Source: an uncultured Sterolibacterium sp. (lineage in GTDB: Bacteria; Pseudomonadota; Gammaproteobacteria; Burkholderiales; Rhodocyclaceae). From it: 61,645 nt of DNA. The notes under the pieces were generated by a model, which did not search any database, was not told where the DNA came from, and worked only from the letters and a program-made list of their open reading frames with translations. This document shows, piece by piece, positions 10,007 to 18,602 of this stretch (the stretch's first letter is position 1; each line of letters begins with the position of its first letter). The stretch is from positions 1 to 61,645 of the forward strand of contig CAIVDC010000047.1 in NCBI GenBank assembly GCA_903904605.1, read 5' to 3'. Position numbers and translations under genes: made by a program.

Positions 10007-11602
10007 ATGACTTATAAACTGCCCGCCGGAATCGAAATCAAGGCGCCAGTCTCCCCTGAATTTGCCCAGATCCTAACGCCCGAAGCCCTGGCTTTTGTCG
10101 CCAAGCTGTGCCGTACCTTTGAGCCTCGCCGCCAGGAACTGCTGGCTAGGCGCTTGCAGCGCCAGGCAGAGTTTGACGCGGGAAAACTACCGGATTTCCT
10201 GCCTGAAACGGAACATATCAGGAACGGCAACTGGACCATCGCACCGCTCCCCAAGGATCTGATTTGCCGACGCGTCGAGATCACCGGGCCTGCCGAACGA
10301 AAGATGATCATCAACGCACTCAACTGCGGTGCCGACAGCTACATGACGGATTTCGAGGATTCCAACGCACCCAACTGGCACAACCAGATCCAGGGACAGG
10401 TCAATCTCAAGGAAGCGATCCGCCGAACCATCAGCCTAGAGCAAGGTGGCAAGCGTTACCAGCTCAACGACAAGGTCGCGACGCTGATCGTCCGGCCGCG
10501 CGGCTGGCATCTTGGCGAAAAGCACCTGCTGATCGATGGCAAGCGCGCCCCCGGCGGCATCTTCGACTTCGCGTTGTTCATGTTTCACAACGCCAGGGAA
10601 TTACTCGCGCGCGGTTCCGGTCCTTACTTCTACCTGCCAAAGCTGCAGTCTCACCTGGAAGCCCGACTGTGGAACGACGTCTTCGTCATGGCGCAGGACG
10701 AGCTTGGCATCCCCCAGGGCAGCATCAAGGCGACCGTTCTCGTGGAAACGCTGCTCGCCGCCTTCGAGATGGAAGAAATCCTTTACGAACTACGCGAGCA
10801 TTCCTCCGGCCTCAATGCCGGTCGTTGGGACTATATTTTCAGCTGTATCAAGACCTTCAAGACCAACAAGGACTTTTGCCTGGCCGACCGTGTGAAGATC
10901 ACAATGACGGCGCCCTTCATGCGTCCCTACACTCTCCTGCTCTTGAAGGCTTGCCACAAGCGAAACGCCCCTGCCATCGGGGGCATGAGCGCGTTGATCC
11001 CAATCAAGAACGATCCCGAAGCCAACGATAAGGCCATGGCCGCGATACGAGCCGACAAAGAGCGCGAAGCGACGGACGGTTATGACGGCAGTTGGATAGC
11101 CCACCCGGGACTGGCCTCGATCTGCATGGAGGAGTTCGTAAAAGTGCTCGGGGAGCGGCCCAACCAGATAGACAAGAAGCGCGATGACATACTTGCCTCG
11201 GCTGCCGACTTGCTGAACTTCAAGCCGGAACGGCCGATCACCGAAGCGGGGTTGCGCGGGAATATCAGCGTCTGCATCCAGTATCTGGGTTCCTGGCTTG
11301 CCGGCAACGGCTGCGTGCCTATCTTCAATCTCATGGAAGACGCCGCCACGGCCGAAATTTCCCGTTCCCAGGTATGGCAATGGATACGCTCGCACAAAGG
11401 TGTGTTGGAAGACGGCCGCAAGGTCACCGCCGAAATGGTTCGCAGGATGATTCCCGAGGAAATGGTGAAAATCAGGGCGATTGTCGGTGAATCAGCTTAC
11501 AACGCCACCTATATCGAGGCTGCGGGGATTTTCGAGGAAATGTCCACCTCGGAGGAATACCCTGAGTTCCTGACACTGGCCCTCTACGAACGACTCGAGT
11601 GA
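10007..11602 (+). CDS. aceB: Malate synthase A
   Basis: This 531-residue enzyme condenses glyoxylate with acetyl-CoA to malate, the second step of the glyoxylate shunt that allows growth on acetate and fatty acids. The length fits malate synthase A (about 530) rather than the 720-residue G form. Family stretches include the signature [13 protein letters not shown], the R-P-R-G-W-H-L-G segment, and [12 protein letters not shown]. Isocitrate lyase is not in this window. It has a long leader upstream and its own terminator downstream, so it is a single-gene unit. Confidence 0.94.
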   Translation: MTYKLPAGIEIKAPVSPEFAQILTPEALAFVAKLCRTFEPRRQELLARRLQRQAEFDAGKLPDFLPETEHIRNGNWTIAPLPKDLICRRVEITGPAERKMIINALNCGADSYMTDFEDSNAPNWHNQIQGQVNLKEAIRRTISLEQGGKRYQLNDKVATLIVRPRGWHLGEKHLLIDGKRAPGGIFDFALFMFHNARELLARGSGPYFYLPKLQSHLEARLWNDVFVMAQDELGIPQGSIKATVLVETLLAAFEMEEILYELREHSSGLNAGRWDYIFSCIKTFKTNKDFCLADRVKITMTAPFMRPYTLLLLKACHKRNAPAIGGMSALIPIKNDPEANDKAMAAIRADKEREATDGYDGSWIAHPGLASICMEEFVKVLGERPNQIDKKRDDILASAADLLNFKPERPITEAGLRGNISVCIQYLGSWLAGNGCVPIFNLMEDAATAEISRSQVWQWIRSHKGVLEDGRKVTAEMVRRMIPEEMVKIRAIVGESAYNATYIEAAGIFEEMSTSEEYPEFLTLALYERLE

Positions 11603-11622
11603 CCGTCTTCTTGTCGTGCCGA

Positions 11623-11650
11623 AACGGCGCCTGAGGGCGCCGTTTCTTTT
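11623..11650 (+). terminator. Intrinsic terminator of aceB
   Basis: AAACGGCGCC (11623-11632) pairs perfectly with GGCGCCGTTT (11637-11646) across a 4-base loop, followed by a short T-rich tract. Confidence 0.8.
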
Positions 11651-11723
11651 GTGGGGCTTGCCCTCGGCGGTTTGCCCATTCAGAATTGCACGCTCGGCCA
11701 CAATTCAATCTGAGACAGCTGTC

Positions 11724-12038
11724 ATGCCCAGTACCGTCACCGTAACTTTCGCCCGCGACCGTGAATATGTGTTCAAGGTCCAAGACAGTTCCGCTCGGCC
11801 CTCGCACGATGAAGCGCAGCAATGGCTTGACCGGGAATGGTCTGATCTCGATTGCACGACGAGCCATCCGCTGGGGAAAGTTCTGACTCTCGACAAGATA
11901 CTCACGGTCGCCAAGTATGCTGGGGAGAAGCACTTCGCCGAAGGCGGTCGTTGGGCAACGGAATATGCTCGAGCGGTCATTACCACACTTGAACGCGACA
12001 CCGTGCACGTCGATATCGCCGAATGGGTAGTCGGCTAA
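11724..12038 (+). CDS. Hypothetical protein upstream of fccAB
   Basis: This 104-residue protein has no signal peptide or membrane segment and an acidic, soluble character. The ATG at 11724 is preferred over a longer frame because the upstream codons overlap the aceB terminator. The sequence starts V-T-V-T-F-A-R-D-R-E-Y-V-F and contains a T-L-D-K-I-L-T-V-A-K-Y-A segment suggesting mixed alpha/beta structure. No family was recognised. It ends 65 bases before the cytochrome gene and runs in the same direction, so it may be cotranscribed with it, but a functional link to sulfide oxidation is only a guess. Confidence 0.6.
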   Translation: MPSTVTVTFARDREYVFKVQDSSARPSHDEAQQWLDREWSDLDCTTSHPLGKVLTLDKILTVAKYAGEKHFAEGGRWATEYARAVITTLERDTVHVDIAEWVVG

Positions 12039-12103
12039 GCCAAGGATTACTCCGGTCGGTTGCCGGCGCTCACTATTCGAGTCCATCAAAAGGGAGCAAG
12101 CGG

Positions 12104-12409
12104 ATGAAACTTGCAGACGTTGCCGTCGGGATCGTCATGATTCTGGCCGGCATGAGCAATAAGGCCTTCGCCGAGGACCGGAACTATGGCCGAAACCTGG
12201 CTGCAGCCTGCGCCAGTTGCCACGGGACGAACGGCAGGAGTGCGGGCCTCATAGGCGATCTTGCAGGAGTGCCCAAGGACAGAATCGTTCAGCAGATGAA
12301 GGACTTCAAGGCAGGCATCCGACCGGCAACCGTGATGCAACAACTCGCCAAGGGCTACAGCGAAGCTCAGGTCGAAGCCATCGCCAGTTATTTCTCGACG
12401 CAGAAATGA
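12104..12409 (+). CDS. fccA: Monohaem cytochrome c, FccA-like subunit of sulfide dehydrogenase
   Basis: This 101-residue periplasmic class I cytochrome c has a signal peptide (residues 1-23, cleavage after K-A-F-A) and one haem-binding C-A-S-C-H at 36-40. A Met in the P-A-T-V-M-Q-Q-L-A-K-G segment is a candidate sixth ligand. It is followed ten bases later by the flavoprotein FccB, the usual partner; the cytochrome accepts electrons from the flavin and passes them to the respiratory chain. The Allochromatium FccA carries two haems, so this is the short single-haem form. The ATG at 12104 is preceded by GGGAGC and places the signal peptide correctly. Confidence 0.82.
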   Translation: MKLADVAVGIVMILAGMSNKAFAEDRNYGRNLAAACASCHGTNGRSAGLIGDLAGVPKDRIVQQMKDFKAGIRPATVMQQLAKGYSEAQVEAIASYFSTQK

Positions 12410-12419
12410 GGGTATCGTC

Positions 12420-13706
12420 ATGACGGTCGATCGACGCAGCTTTCTCAAAGTCTCCGCTGCGAGCGCTGCTGCCGGGGCACTCGCCTCGGCGTTCGCGGGC
12501 TGTGCCGGGACCGGCGCGGGATCCGGCCACGTCGTGGTGGTCGGTGGCGGCTACGGCGGCGCCGCCGCGGCGAAATACATCCGCTTATGGAGCAAGGGCG
12601 AGATCGACGTCACACTGATCGAGCGAAGTCCGGCCTTCGTCTCCTGTCCTCTGTCCAACCTGGTGTTAGCCGGCGAAAAGAGCATGGCCGACATCACCGT
12701 CAGTTACCAGGGTCTGAAGCGCCATGGCGTGAGAGTAATTCGAGGCGAGGTGCTGGCGATCGACGCGGAACGCCGTTTCGTGAAACTTGCCGGCGGGGAC
12801 AGTATCAATTACGACCGTCTGGTGGTTTCGCCCGGCATCGATTTCATCTGGGAAAGCGTTCCGGGCCTCACCCCGGCCCTGGCCGAGAGCAAGGTGCTCC
12901 ATGCCTGGAAGGCAGGGCCGCAGACACTGGCCTTGAGGCGGCAACTGGAGGACATGAAGGACGGCGGGACATTCGCCTTGTGTATTCCCAGGTCGCCTTA
13001 CCGCTGCCCACCCGGACCATATGAGCGCGCCTGCCTGGTGGCGGGCTATCTCAAGCGCAGGAAACCGAAGTCCAAGGTCCTGATTCTCGATGCCAACGAG
13101 GATGTGCAATCGAAGAGGGGACTGTTCATGAAAGCCTGGGCCGACCGCTATGAAGGCATGATCTCCTACCTGCCCAACCACGGCATCAGCAGCGTCGATG
13201 CGGCCAGCAACACGGTCACGTTCGAATTAGCCGATCCTGTCAAGGCCGACGTCCTCAACGTCATTCCGGCGCAAATGGCCGGCGCTATTGCTCGGCAGGC
13301 CGGGCTCGTCACGGCCTACGACCACTGGTGCGGAATTGACTGGCGCACTATGGAATCGGTCGCACAGAAGAATATCCACGTCCTCGGAGACTCGACGCTA
13401 GCGGCGGCTGCCATGCCGAAAGCAGGCCATATGGCGACGCAACACGCCAAAGTTGCGGCCGCAGCCATCGTCAGCCTGATGAGCGGCGAGCAGCCAGCGG
13501 ATCCGATGCTGCTTGCCAACGTTTGCTACAGTTTCGTCGATGCCAAGAATGCGGCGCATGTCGCGTCGGTCCATGCCTATGATGCCGGGAGCAGAACTTT
13601 CAAGACGGTGCCTGGATCGGGCGGCCTGTCGCACGAGGCAAGCGAAGTGGAGGCGGACTACGCGATGGCGTGGGCGAAGAACATCTGGGCCGACTCATTG
13701 GGTTGA
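12420..13706 (+). CDS. fccB: Flavocytochrome c sulfide dehydrogenase, FAD subunit
   Basis: FccB oxidises sulfide to sulfur or polysulfide in the periplasm. This 428-residue protein has a Tat signal with R-R-S-F-L-K at residues 5-10, an FAD dinucleotide-binding G-G-G-Y-G-G at 42-47, and a second flavin motif H-V-L-G-D-S-T near 320. Cys76 (in S-C-P-L-S-N) sits where the family binds FAD covalently. Cys196 (R-C-P-P-G-P) and Cys369 (N-V-C-Y-S) match the redox-active disulfide pair. The partner cytochrome gene lies ten bases upstream. All key cysteines are present, so an active enzyme is expected. Confidence 0.9.
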   Translation: MTVDRRSFLKVSAASAAAGALASAFAGCAGTGAGSGHVVVVGGGYGGAAAAKYIRLWSKGEIDVTLIERSPAFVSCPLSNLVLAGEKSMADITVSYQGLKRHGVRVIRGEVLAIDAERRFVKLAGGDSINYDRLVVSPGIDFIWESVPGLTPALAESKVLHAWKAGPQTLALRRQLEDMKDGGTFALCIPRSPYRCPPGPYERACLVAGYLKRRKPKSKVLILDANEDVQSKRGLFMKAWADRYEGMISYLPNHGISSVDAASNTVTFELADPVKADVLNVIPAQMAGAIARQAGLVTAYDHWCGIDWRTMESVAQKNIHVLGDSTLAAAAMPKAGHMATQHAKVAAAAIVSLMSGEQPADPMLLANVCYSFVDAKNAAHVASVHAYDAGSRTFKTVPGSGGLSHEASEVEADYAMAWAKNIWADSLG

Positions 13707-13749
13707 TTGGCAGTGCCCCAGACGGCGACGCAGTCGGCCTGTTTTCGAC

Positions 13750-14211
13750 TCAGGACTTGCCGGTGCTGCCGAAGCCGCCGGCGCCGCGATCGGAAACTGC
13801 GAAATCGTCGACAATATTGAAGCCGACCTGCAGTACCGGCACCATCACCAGTTGGGCGAGCCGATCCAACGGGTTCAGAGTGAAAGTCTCCTTGCCGCGA
13901 TTCCAGGTAGAAATGAAAATCTCGCCCTGGTAATCGGAATCTATGAGCCCGATCAGATTGCCCAGCACGATGCCGTGCTTGTGACCGAGCCCGGAGCGCG
14001 GCAGGATCAAGGCCGCCAACCCCGGATCGGCGATATGGAGGGCGATGCCAGTGGGGATCAGTTGCGTCTCGCCGGGATGGATCCGGACCGGCACCTCGAT
14101 GCAGGCGCGCAGGTCGAGACCGGCGGCCCCCGTCGTGGCGTAATGGGGAGCGTATTGACCGGATGCGTCGTTGAGGCGCGGGTCGAGGATCTTGAGGTCG
14201 ATGCGATGCAT
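13750..14211 (-). CDS. dut: Deoxyuridine 5'-triphosphate nucleotidohydrolase (dUTPase)
   Basis: This 153-residue trimeric enzyme hydrolyses dUTP to dUMP and PPi, keeping uracil out of DNA and supplying the dTMP precursor. The conserved motifs are visible: [26 protein letters not shown] with the catalytic Asp, and the C-terminal G-A-G-G-F-G-S-T-G that closes over the active site. The ATG at 14211 is chosen because M-H-R-I-D-L-K-I-L matches the family N-terminus. It starts one base after the coaBC stop, forming a coaBC-dut operon as in many proteobacteria. Confidence 0.95.
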   Translation of the reverse strand: MHRIDLKILDPRLNDASGQYAPHYATTGAAGLDLRACIEVPVRIHPGETQLIPTGIALHIADPGLAALILPRSGLGHKHGIVLGNLIGLIDSDYQGEIFISTWNRGKETFTLNPLDRLAQLVMVPVLQVGFNIVDDFAVSDRGAGGFGSTGKS

Positions 14212-14212
14212 A

Positions 14213-15403
14213 TCAGCGTGGAGGCAGCATGGCGGCAATGTGGGCGACGATGCGGCGCGCAACGTCGAGTTTGGGCGCTGTTGGAAGAGGGTGAGCGCCT
14301 AGGGCATCGAACAGGGTCACGCTGTTGACGTCGCCACCCAGTCCGTCTTGCACCAGATTGCCCACGACTAGCGGCAGTTTCTTGGCGCGGCGCTTAGTTT
14401 CGGCGTAGTCGGCGAGGTTCTGGCTCTCCGCGGCAAAGCCGACGCAAAAAGGCGGCTCGGGCAACGCCGCGACCTCGGCGAGTATGTCGGGATTTGCAAC
14501 CAATTCTAAGGTCATGGCGCGCCCGTCCTTCTTGATCTTGCCCGGCCTAGGTTCGGCAGGGCGGTAGTCCGCCACCGCAGCCACACTGATGAACAGTTCC
14601 TGTCCAGGCAGTTCGCGCAGCACTGCCTCACGCATTCCGGCCGCGCTCACGACATCGATTCGGTTAACGCCAGACGGGGTGGACAATGCGACGGGGCCGG
14701 ATATCAGGGTCACCGCCGCTCCGGCTTCATGACAGGCACGCGCCAGAGCGAAGCCCATCTTGCCCGAACTGGAATTGGTCAGCCCGCGCACCGGATCGAT
14801 GGCCTCGAAAGTCGGACCAGCGGTGAGCAACACGCTTCTGCCGGCAAGGATCTTGGGCTGAAGGAACGCGACCAGTTCGTCGAAAAGCTCCCCGGCCTCA
14901 AGCATGCGGCCCGGCCCCACTTCGCCGCAGGCCTGAAGGCCGCCGGCCGGGCCGAGCAGGGCTACGCCGTCAGCCATCAATTGCCTGGCGTTGCGCCGCG
15001 TCGGCGCTTGCTCCCACATCTGCCGGTTCATCGCCGGCGCGACGAGCAGGGGGCAGGCCCGTGCCAGGCAAAGCGTCGAGAGCAGATCGTCGGCCTGCCC
15101 ATGAGCGAGCTTGGCGAGAAAGTCGGCACTGGCCGGCGCAATCAGGACGAGGTCAGCGCCGCGCGTCAGATCGATGTGGGCCATGCCGCCAGGCGCACGC
15201 GCATCCCACAGATCGCTCCAAACAGGCTGGCCGGTCAGCGCCTGAAAGGTGGCAGGTCCGACGAAGTGTGCGCCGGCGGCGGTCAGCACCACATCGACGA
15301 CGACATCGGCCTTGATCAGCAAGCGCACCAGTTCCGCCGCTTTGTAGGCCGCCACGCCACCGGTGACGCCAAGCACGATGCGTTTACCTGAAAGTTCCGC
15401 CAT
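14213..15403 (-). CDS. coaBC: Bifunctional phosphopantothenoylcysteine decarboxylase / phosphopantothenate-cysteine ligase
   Basis: This 396-residue enzyme carries out two consecutive steps of coenzyme A synthesis. The N-terminal CoaC flavoprotein has [10 protein letters not shown], the P-A-M-N-R-Q-M-W motif and the catalytic Cys in L-Q-A-C-G-E-V-G. The C-terminal CoaB has T-A-G-P-T-x-E and [14 protein letters not shown]. The ATG at 15403 gives the family-typical [12 protein letters not shown] start. It faces radC across a 44-base gap and is followed immediately by dut. Pantothenate synthesis genes for the same pathway lie at 33.6-35.8 kb. Confidence 0.95.
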   Translation of the reverse strand: MAELSGKRIVLGVTGGVAAYKAAELVRLLIKADVVVDVVLTAAGAHFVGPATFQALTGQPVWSDLWDARAPGGMAHIDLTRGADLVLIAPASADFLAKLAHGQADDLLSTLCLARACPLLVAPAMNRQMWEQAPTRRNARQLMADGVALLGPAGGLQACGEVGPGRMLEAGELFDELVAFLQPKILAGRSVLLTAGPTFEAIDPVRGLTNSSSGKMGFALARACHEAGAAVTLISGPVALSTPSGVNRIDVVSAAGMREAVLRELPGQELFISVAAVADYRPAEPRPGKIKKDGRAMTLELVANPDILAEVAALPEPPFCVGFAAESQNLADYAETKRRAKKLPLVVGNLVQDGLGGDVNSVTLFDALGAHPLPTAPKLDVARRIVAHIAAMLPPR

Positions 15404-15447
15404 GACAGTAGAATATCCGCCAACCTTATGATGACTCATTCTACCCC

Positions 15448-16125
15448 ATGGCAATCAGCGATTGGCCCGAACAGGAACGCCCACGCGAGCGACTGCTGAG
15501 ACACGGTGCCGCAGCCCTTTCCGATGCGGAACTGTTGGCCATCTTCCTGCGAACCGGGGTCAAGGGCAAGAGCGCCGTCGACCTGGCCCGCCAGCTCTTG
15601 GTACACTTCGGCTCCCTGCAACACTTGTTCCATGCCGAGGTTGACGAATTCGCAGCCATCCCCGGCATGGGCAAGGCCAAGTATGCGCAGTTGCAGGCGG
15701 TGCTGGAAATGGCAAAACGCGCCGTCCATGAGGGGCTGGCCGCCCGCGACTTATTCGAGGCACCAGCCGCAGTTCGCGATTGGTTATGCCTGAAGCTCGC
15801 CCACCTGCCTCACGAAACCTTCGTGGCGCTATGGCTGGACGCCCAGAACCGGCTCATCGGCCATGAGGAACTGTTTCGCGGCACCCTGAGCCAAACCAGC
15901 GTCTACCCGCGCGAAGTGGTCAAGCACGCCTTATCCCGGAATGCTGCGGCGGTCATTTTCGCGCACAATCACCCGTCGGGCGTCGCCGAACCGTCGCGCG
16001 CAGACCAAGTCCTGACCGTATCCCTGAAGCAATCATTGGCGCTGGTCGACGTGAAAGTGCTCGATCACTTCATTGTCGCCGGCAATACGCATCCCATGTC
16101 CTTTGCCGAACGCGGAATGCTCTGA
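15448..16125 (+). CDS. radC: RadC family protein (JAB/MPN domain)
   Basis: This 225-residue protein has a helix-hairpin-helix region near residues 55-80 (I-P-G-M-G-K-A-K-Y) and a C-terminal JAB metalloprotease-like domain with the full H-N-H-P-S-G-x7-S-x2-D zinc motif. Despite the historical name its role in DNA repair is disputed and its biochemical function is not settled. Divergent coaBC is 44 bases away, an arrangement common in this class. The rpmB-rpmG operon follows. Confidence 0.9.
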   Translation: MAISDWPEQERPRERLLRHGAAALSDAELLAIFLRTGVKGKSAVDLARQLLVHFGSLQHLFHAEVDEFAAIPGMGKAKYAQLQAVLEMAKRAVHEGLAARDLFEAPAAVRDWLCLKLAHLPHETFVALWLDAQNRLIGHEELFRGTLSQTSVYPREVVKHALSRNAAAVIFAHNHPSGVAEPSRADQVLTVSLKQSLALVDVKVLDHFIVAGNTHPMSFAERGML

Positions 16126-16156
16126 AGCCACGGCAAATCCGGCGCCAAAATCACAA

Positions 16157-16186
16157 TTGGAGTTTTTGCGCAGCCTCGGGTACAAT
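16157..16186 (+). promoter_or_regulatory. Candidate sigma-70 promoter of rpmB-rpmG
   Basis: TTGGAG (16157-16162) and TACAAT (16181-16186) are separated by 18 bases and lie 38 bases before the rpmB start. The -10 is close to consensus and the -35 is fair. Confidence 0.5.
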
Positions 16187-16223
16187 GTTCGGCTTTGTTG
16201 AATCGATTTCTGGAGCAACCCAC

Positions 16224-16460
16224 ATGTCTCGCGTTTGCCAAGTCACGGGCAAGGCCCCGATGGTCGGAAACCACGTTTCCCATGCCAACAACAAGACCAA
16301 GCGTCGCTTCCTTCATAACCTGCAGAATCGTCGATTCTTCGTCGAATCCGAAAACCGCTGGGTGCGGCTGCGTGTTTCCAACGCCGGCTTGCGGACCATC
16401 GACAAAAAAGGCATCGATGTCATTCTCGCCGAGCTGCGAAGCCGCGGCGAGTCGTTCTGA
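16224..16460 (+). CDS. rpmB: 50S ribosomal protein L28
   Basis: This 78-residue ribosomal protein has the typical start [12 protein letters not shown] and the [12 protein letters not shown] block followed by [15 protein letters not shown]. It matches the usual 78-residue proteobacterial length. It precedes rpmG by 29 bases in the canonical rpmBG operon, with a good promoter upstream and a terminator after rpmG. Confidence 0.97.
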   Translation: MSRVCQVTGKAPMVGNHVSHANNKTKRRFLHNLQNRRFFVESENRWVRLRVSNAGLRTIDKKGIDVILAELRSRGESF

Positions 16461-16489
16461 CATCTGCCACAATCTGACCGGAGAACATC

Positions 16490-16657
16490 ATGGCCAAAGG
16501 CGCCCGCGAAAAAATCAAGCTTGAATCTACGGCCGGAACCGGCCATTTCTACACCACCACCAAGAACAAGCGCACCACACCCGAGAAACTGGAAATGATC
16601 AAGTACGACCCGAAGGTTCGCAAGCATGTAGCGTACAAGGAAACCAAGCTGAAGTAA
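16490..16657 (+). CDS. rpmG: 50S ribosomal protein L33
   Basis: This 55-residue protein reads [13 protein letters not shown] and ends H-V-x-Y-K-E-T-K-L-K, the normal L33 pattern. It lacks the paired CxxC zinc motifs, so it is the zinc-free (C-minus) form. It directly follows rpmB and precedes a strong terminator. Confidence 0.96.
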   Translation: MAKGAREKIKLESTAGTGHFYTTTKNKRTTPEKLEMIKYDPKVRKHVAYKETKLK

Positions 16658-16680
16658 GCTTGTACCCGACATCCTCAGAA

Positions 16681-16712
16681 AACCCGTCCAGCCTTTCTTG
16701 GACGGGTTTTTT
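16681..16712 (+). terminator. Intrinsic terminator of rpmB-rpmG
   Basis: AACCCGTCCA (16681-16690) pairs perfectly with TGGACGGGTT (16699-16708) across an 8-base loop, with a continuous T-run to 16712. Confidence 0.9.
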
Positions 16713-16837
16713 GGTTCTGGGGGTATGGTCAGCCTTAGCTCAGTTAATGCGACACCAAGCCCAGGTGGCGCGGATGTCACGACCGAGGACTCCCGATAGC
16801 CGGTCTCGGCTTGTCGCAAATCGGATATCTTCCTGCC

Positions 16838-17332
16838 ATGACTAAAATCAATCTAATCGCCACCGGCGGTACCCTAGACAAGCATTACAGCGCCATCACC
16901 GGCACTTTGGACGTCGACGACCCCGTGCTTCATAAAGTCCTGGCTGACGCCGGCGTGGGCCCGGAAGAACTAACCGTATCTTCGTTCCTGCGCAAGGACA
17001 GCCTGGACATCACGCCGGACGAGCGGGCAGACCTGGCGGAATTCGTGGCGTCGGCCCCAGCCAGCCGAGTGTTGATAACGCACGGCACGGACACGATGGG
17101 GGAGACCGCAGAGCTCATTGCGAGACTCGCCCCGGGCAAGACCGTGGTCCTGACCGGCGCCATGGTTCCGTACAAAGTGGAAAGTTCGGATGCCGCATTC
17201 AACATCGGCTTTGCCTATGCCGCCGTTCAATTGCTCCCGCCCGGCGTCTATATTGCCATGCACGGGCGAGTGCTGCCCCATGCTCAGTACAGGAAGGTTC
17301 GGGAAATCGGGCGGTTTGTACCAAGCAAGTGA
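16838..17332 (+). CDS. Short asparaginase-domain protein (N-terminal lobe only)
   Basis: At 164 residues this covers only the N-terminal domain of the L-asparaginase family (full enzymes are about 330). Both catalytic Thr motifs are present: A-T-G-G-T-L-D-K near the start and T-H-G-T-D-T-M in the middle, plus V-L-T-G-A-M-V-P. The C-terminal lobe that completes the active-site dimer interface is absent. Stand-alone proteins of this length occur in several proteobacteria, so it is probably a natural short form rather than a truncation. Whether it hydrolyses asparagine is unknown. The ATG at 16838 matches the family N-terminus. It is convergent with the desaturase gene. Confidence 0.75.
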   Translation: MTKINLIATGGTLDKHYSAITGTLDVDDPVLHKVLADAGVGPEELTVSSFLRKDSLDITPDERADLAEFVASAPASRVLITHGTDTMGETAELIARLAPGKTVVLTGAMVPYKVESSDAAFNIGFAYAAVQLLPPGVYIAMHGRVLPHAQYRKVREIGRFVPSK

Positions 17333-17371
17333 CCGCCCCGCCCTGATGCCCACCGCTGGCTCGAGACCCTA

Positions 17372-18535
17372 TCAGGTCGCGTAGCGTCGCAATCGCAGAG
17401 AGAACTCCTGTAATTGGGCGATGCCGCTCTGCTCGGCGCGGTGAATCCACTCCTGCAACTGCTTCAGAAGTTGCTCATGGCTCGCGGCGGAACGCGCCCA
17501 CAAAGCCACAAGATCGGCACGCATGGCATACACTTTGGAAAGACGATCGCTTTCCTTCAACACCGAGGCGAGTTTTTCCTGCTCCGGCATCAACAGCGTG
17601 GCAGCATCGACGCCCAACCAGCGCTTCAAAGCCTGGCCCTGCCGGGCGTCCAGTTTAAGCTTGCCGATCTCCTCGCCGGCGATGCGCTGCAGCGACTTCA
17701 TGTACTTCGCCAATACGTCGTAGCGATGGGTGATGACCGCCTTCAGCGTCTCGGCATCCACTGCCACTCGGATGACCCCTAGCCTGGGCGTCGGCGCGAC
17801 TTTCTTCACCTTGGCCAGCCCCAGTGTTTCCAGGATGCGAATATAGAGCCAGCCGATGTCGAACTCGTACCATTTGTTGGAAAGTTTGGCTGAAGTTGCG
17901 AAGGCATGGTGGTTGTTGTGCAGTTCCTCGCCGCCGATCAGGATACCCCAGGGCAGGAGGTTGCTGCTGGCATCCGCGCTGGCGAAATTGCGGTAGCCCC
18001 AGAAGTGTCCGAGACCGTTGATGACCCCTGCCGCCCAGAAGGGGATCCAGACCATCTGGGCGGCCCAGATCAGCATGCCGGGTAGAGCGCCGAACAACAC
18101 GACATCGATGATCAGCATGATGACGATGCCCAGCTTATGGAAAGGCGTGTAAAGCCGACGCTCCAGCCAGTCATCGGGAGTACCGTGACCATAACGTTCC
18201 ATGGTATCGACGTTGCGCGATTCTTTGACATAGAGAAAAACGCCGCCCCATAGCACGCGGTTCACGCCAAGCACCTGCGGGCTGTGCGGATCCTCCCGCG
18301 TCTCGCACTTGGCGTGGTGCTTACGGTGTATCGCCGCCCATTCCCTGGTGACCATGCCGGTGGTCAACCACAGCCAAAGACGGAAAAAATGGCTCGCCAC
18401 CTGCCCCAAATCGAGCGCGCGGTGTGCCTGATAGCGGTGCAGAAAAATCGTGACGGCTGCAATGGACACATGGGTCAGCAGAAGCACTACTATTCCATAA
18501 CCCCACCAGGGCAGTTGGATAGAACCTGAGAACAT
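17372..18535 (-). CDS. Membrane fatty-acid desaturase with a long C-terminal extension
   Basis: This 387-residue protein contains the three histidine boxes of membrane delta-9-type desaturases: H-R-Y-Q-A-H at 33-38, H-R-K-H-H at 70-74 and H-N-N-H-H at 206-210. These bind the di-iron centre that introduces a double bond into acyl chains. Four or so membrane segments lie between the boxes. Residues from about 260 on form a helical, soluble extension ending in a W-I-H-R-A-E-Q-S-G-I...L-R-R-Y pattern. I recall similar extensions in betaproteobacterial DesA-type proteins; their role is not known to me. It probably adjusts membrane fluidity. It is a single gene, with mscS upstream in the same direction. 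Confidence 0.85.
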   Translation of the reverse strand: MFSGSIQLPWWGYGIVVLLLTHVSIAAVTIFLHRYQAHRALDLGQVASHFFRLWLWLTTGMVTREWAAIHRKHHAKCETREDPHSPQVLGVNRVLWGGVFLYVKESRNVDTMERYGHGTPDDWLERRLYTPFHKLGIVIMLIIDVVLFGALPGMLIWAAQMVWIPFWAAGVINGLGHFWGYRNFASADASSNLLPWGILIGGEELHNNHHAFATSAKLSNKWYEFDIGWLYIRILETLGLAKVKKVAPTPRLGVIRVAVDAETLKAVITHRYDVLAKYMKSLQRIAGEEIGKLKLDARQGQALKRWLGVDAATLLMPEQEKLASVLKESDRLSKVYAMRADLVALWARSAASHEQLLKQLQEWIHRAEQSGIAQLQEFSLRLRRYAT

Positions 18536-18602
18536 TCAGAATATGCCTTTAGAGGAACAAAACATTTAGACTCGATTCTACGCGAATAATTCCCTGGCGC
18601 CC

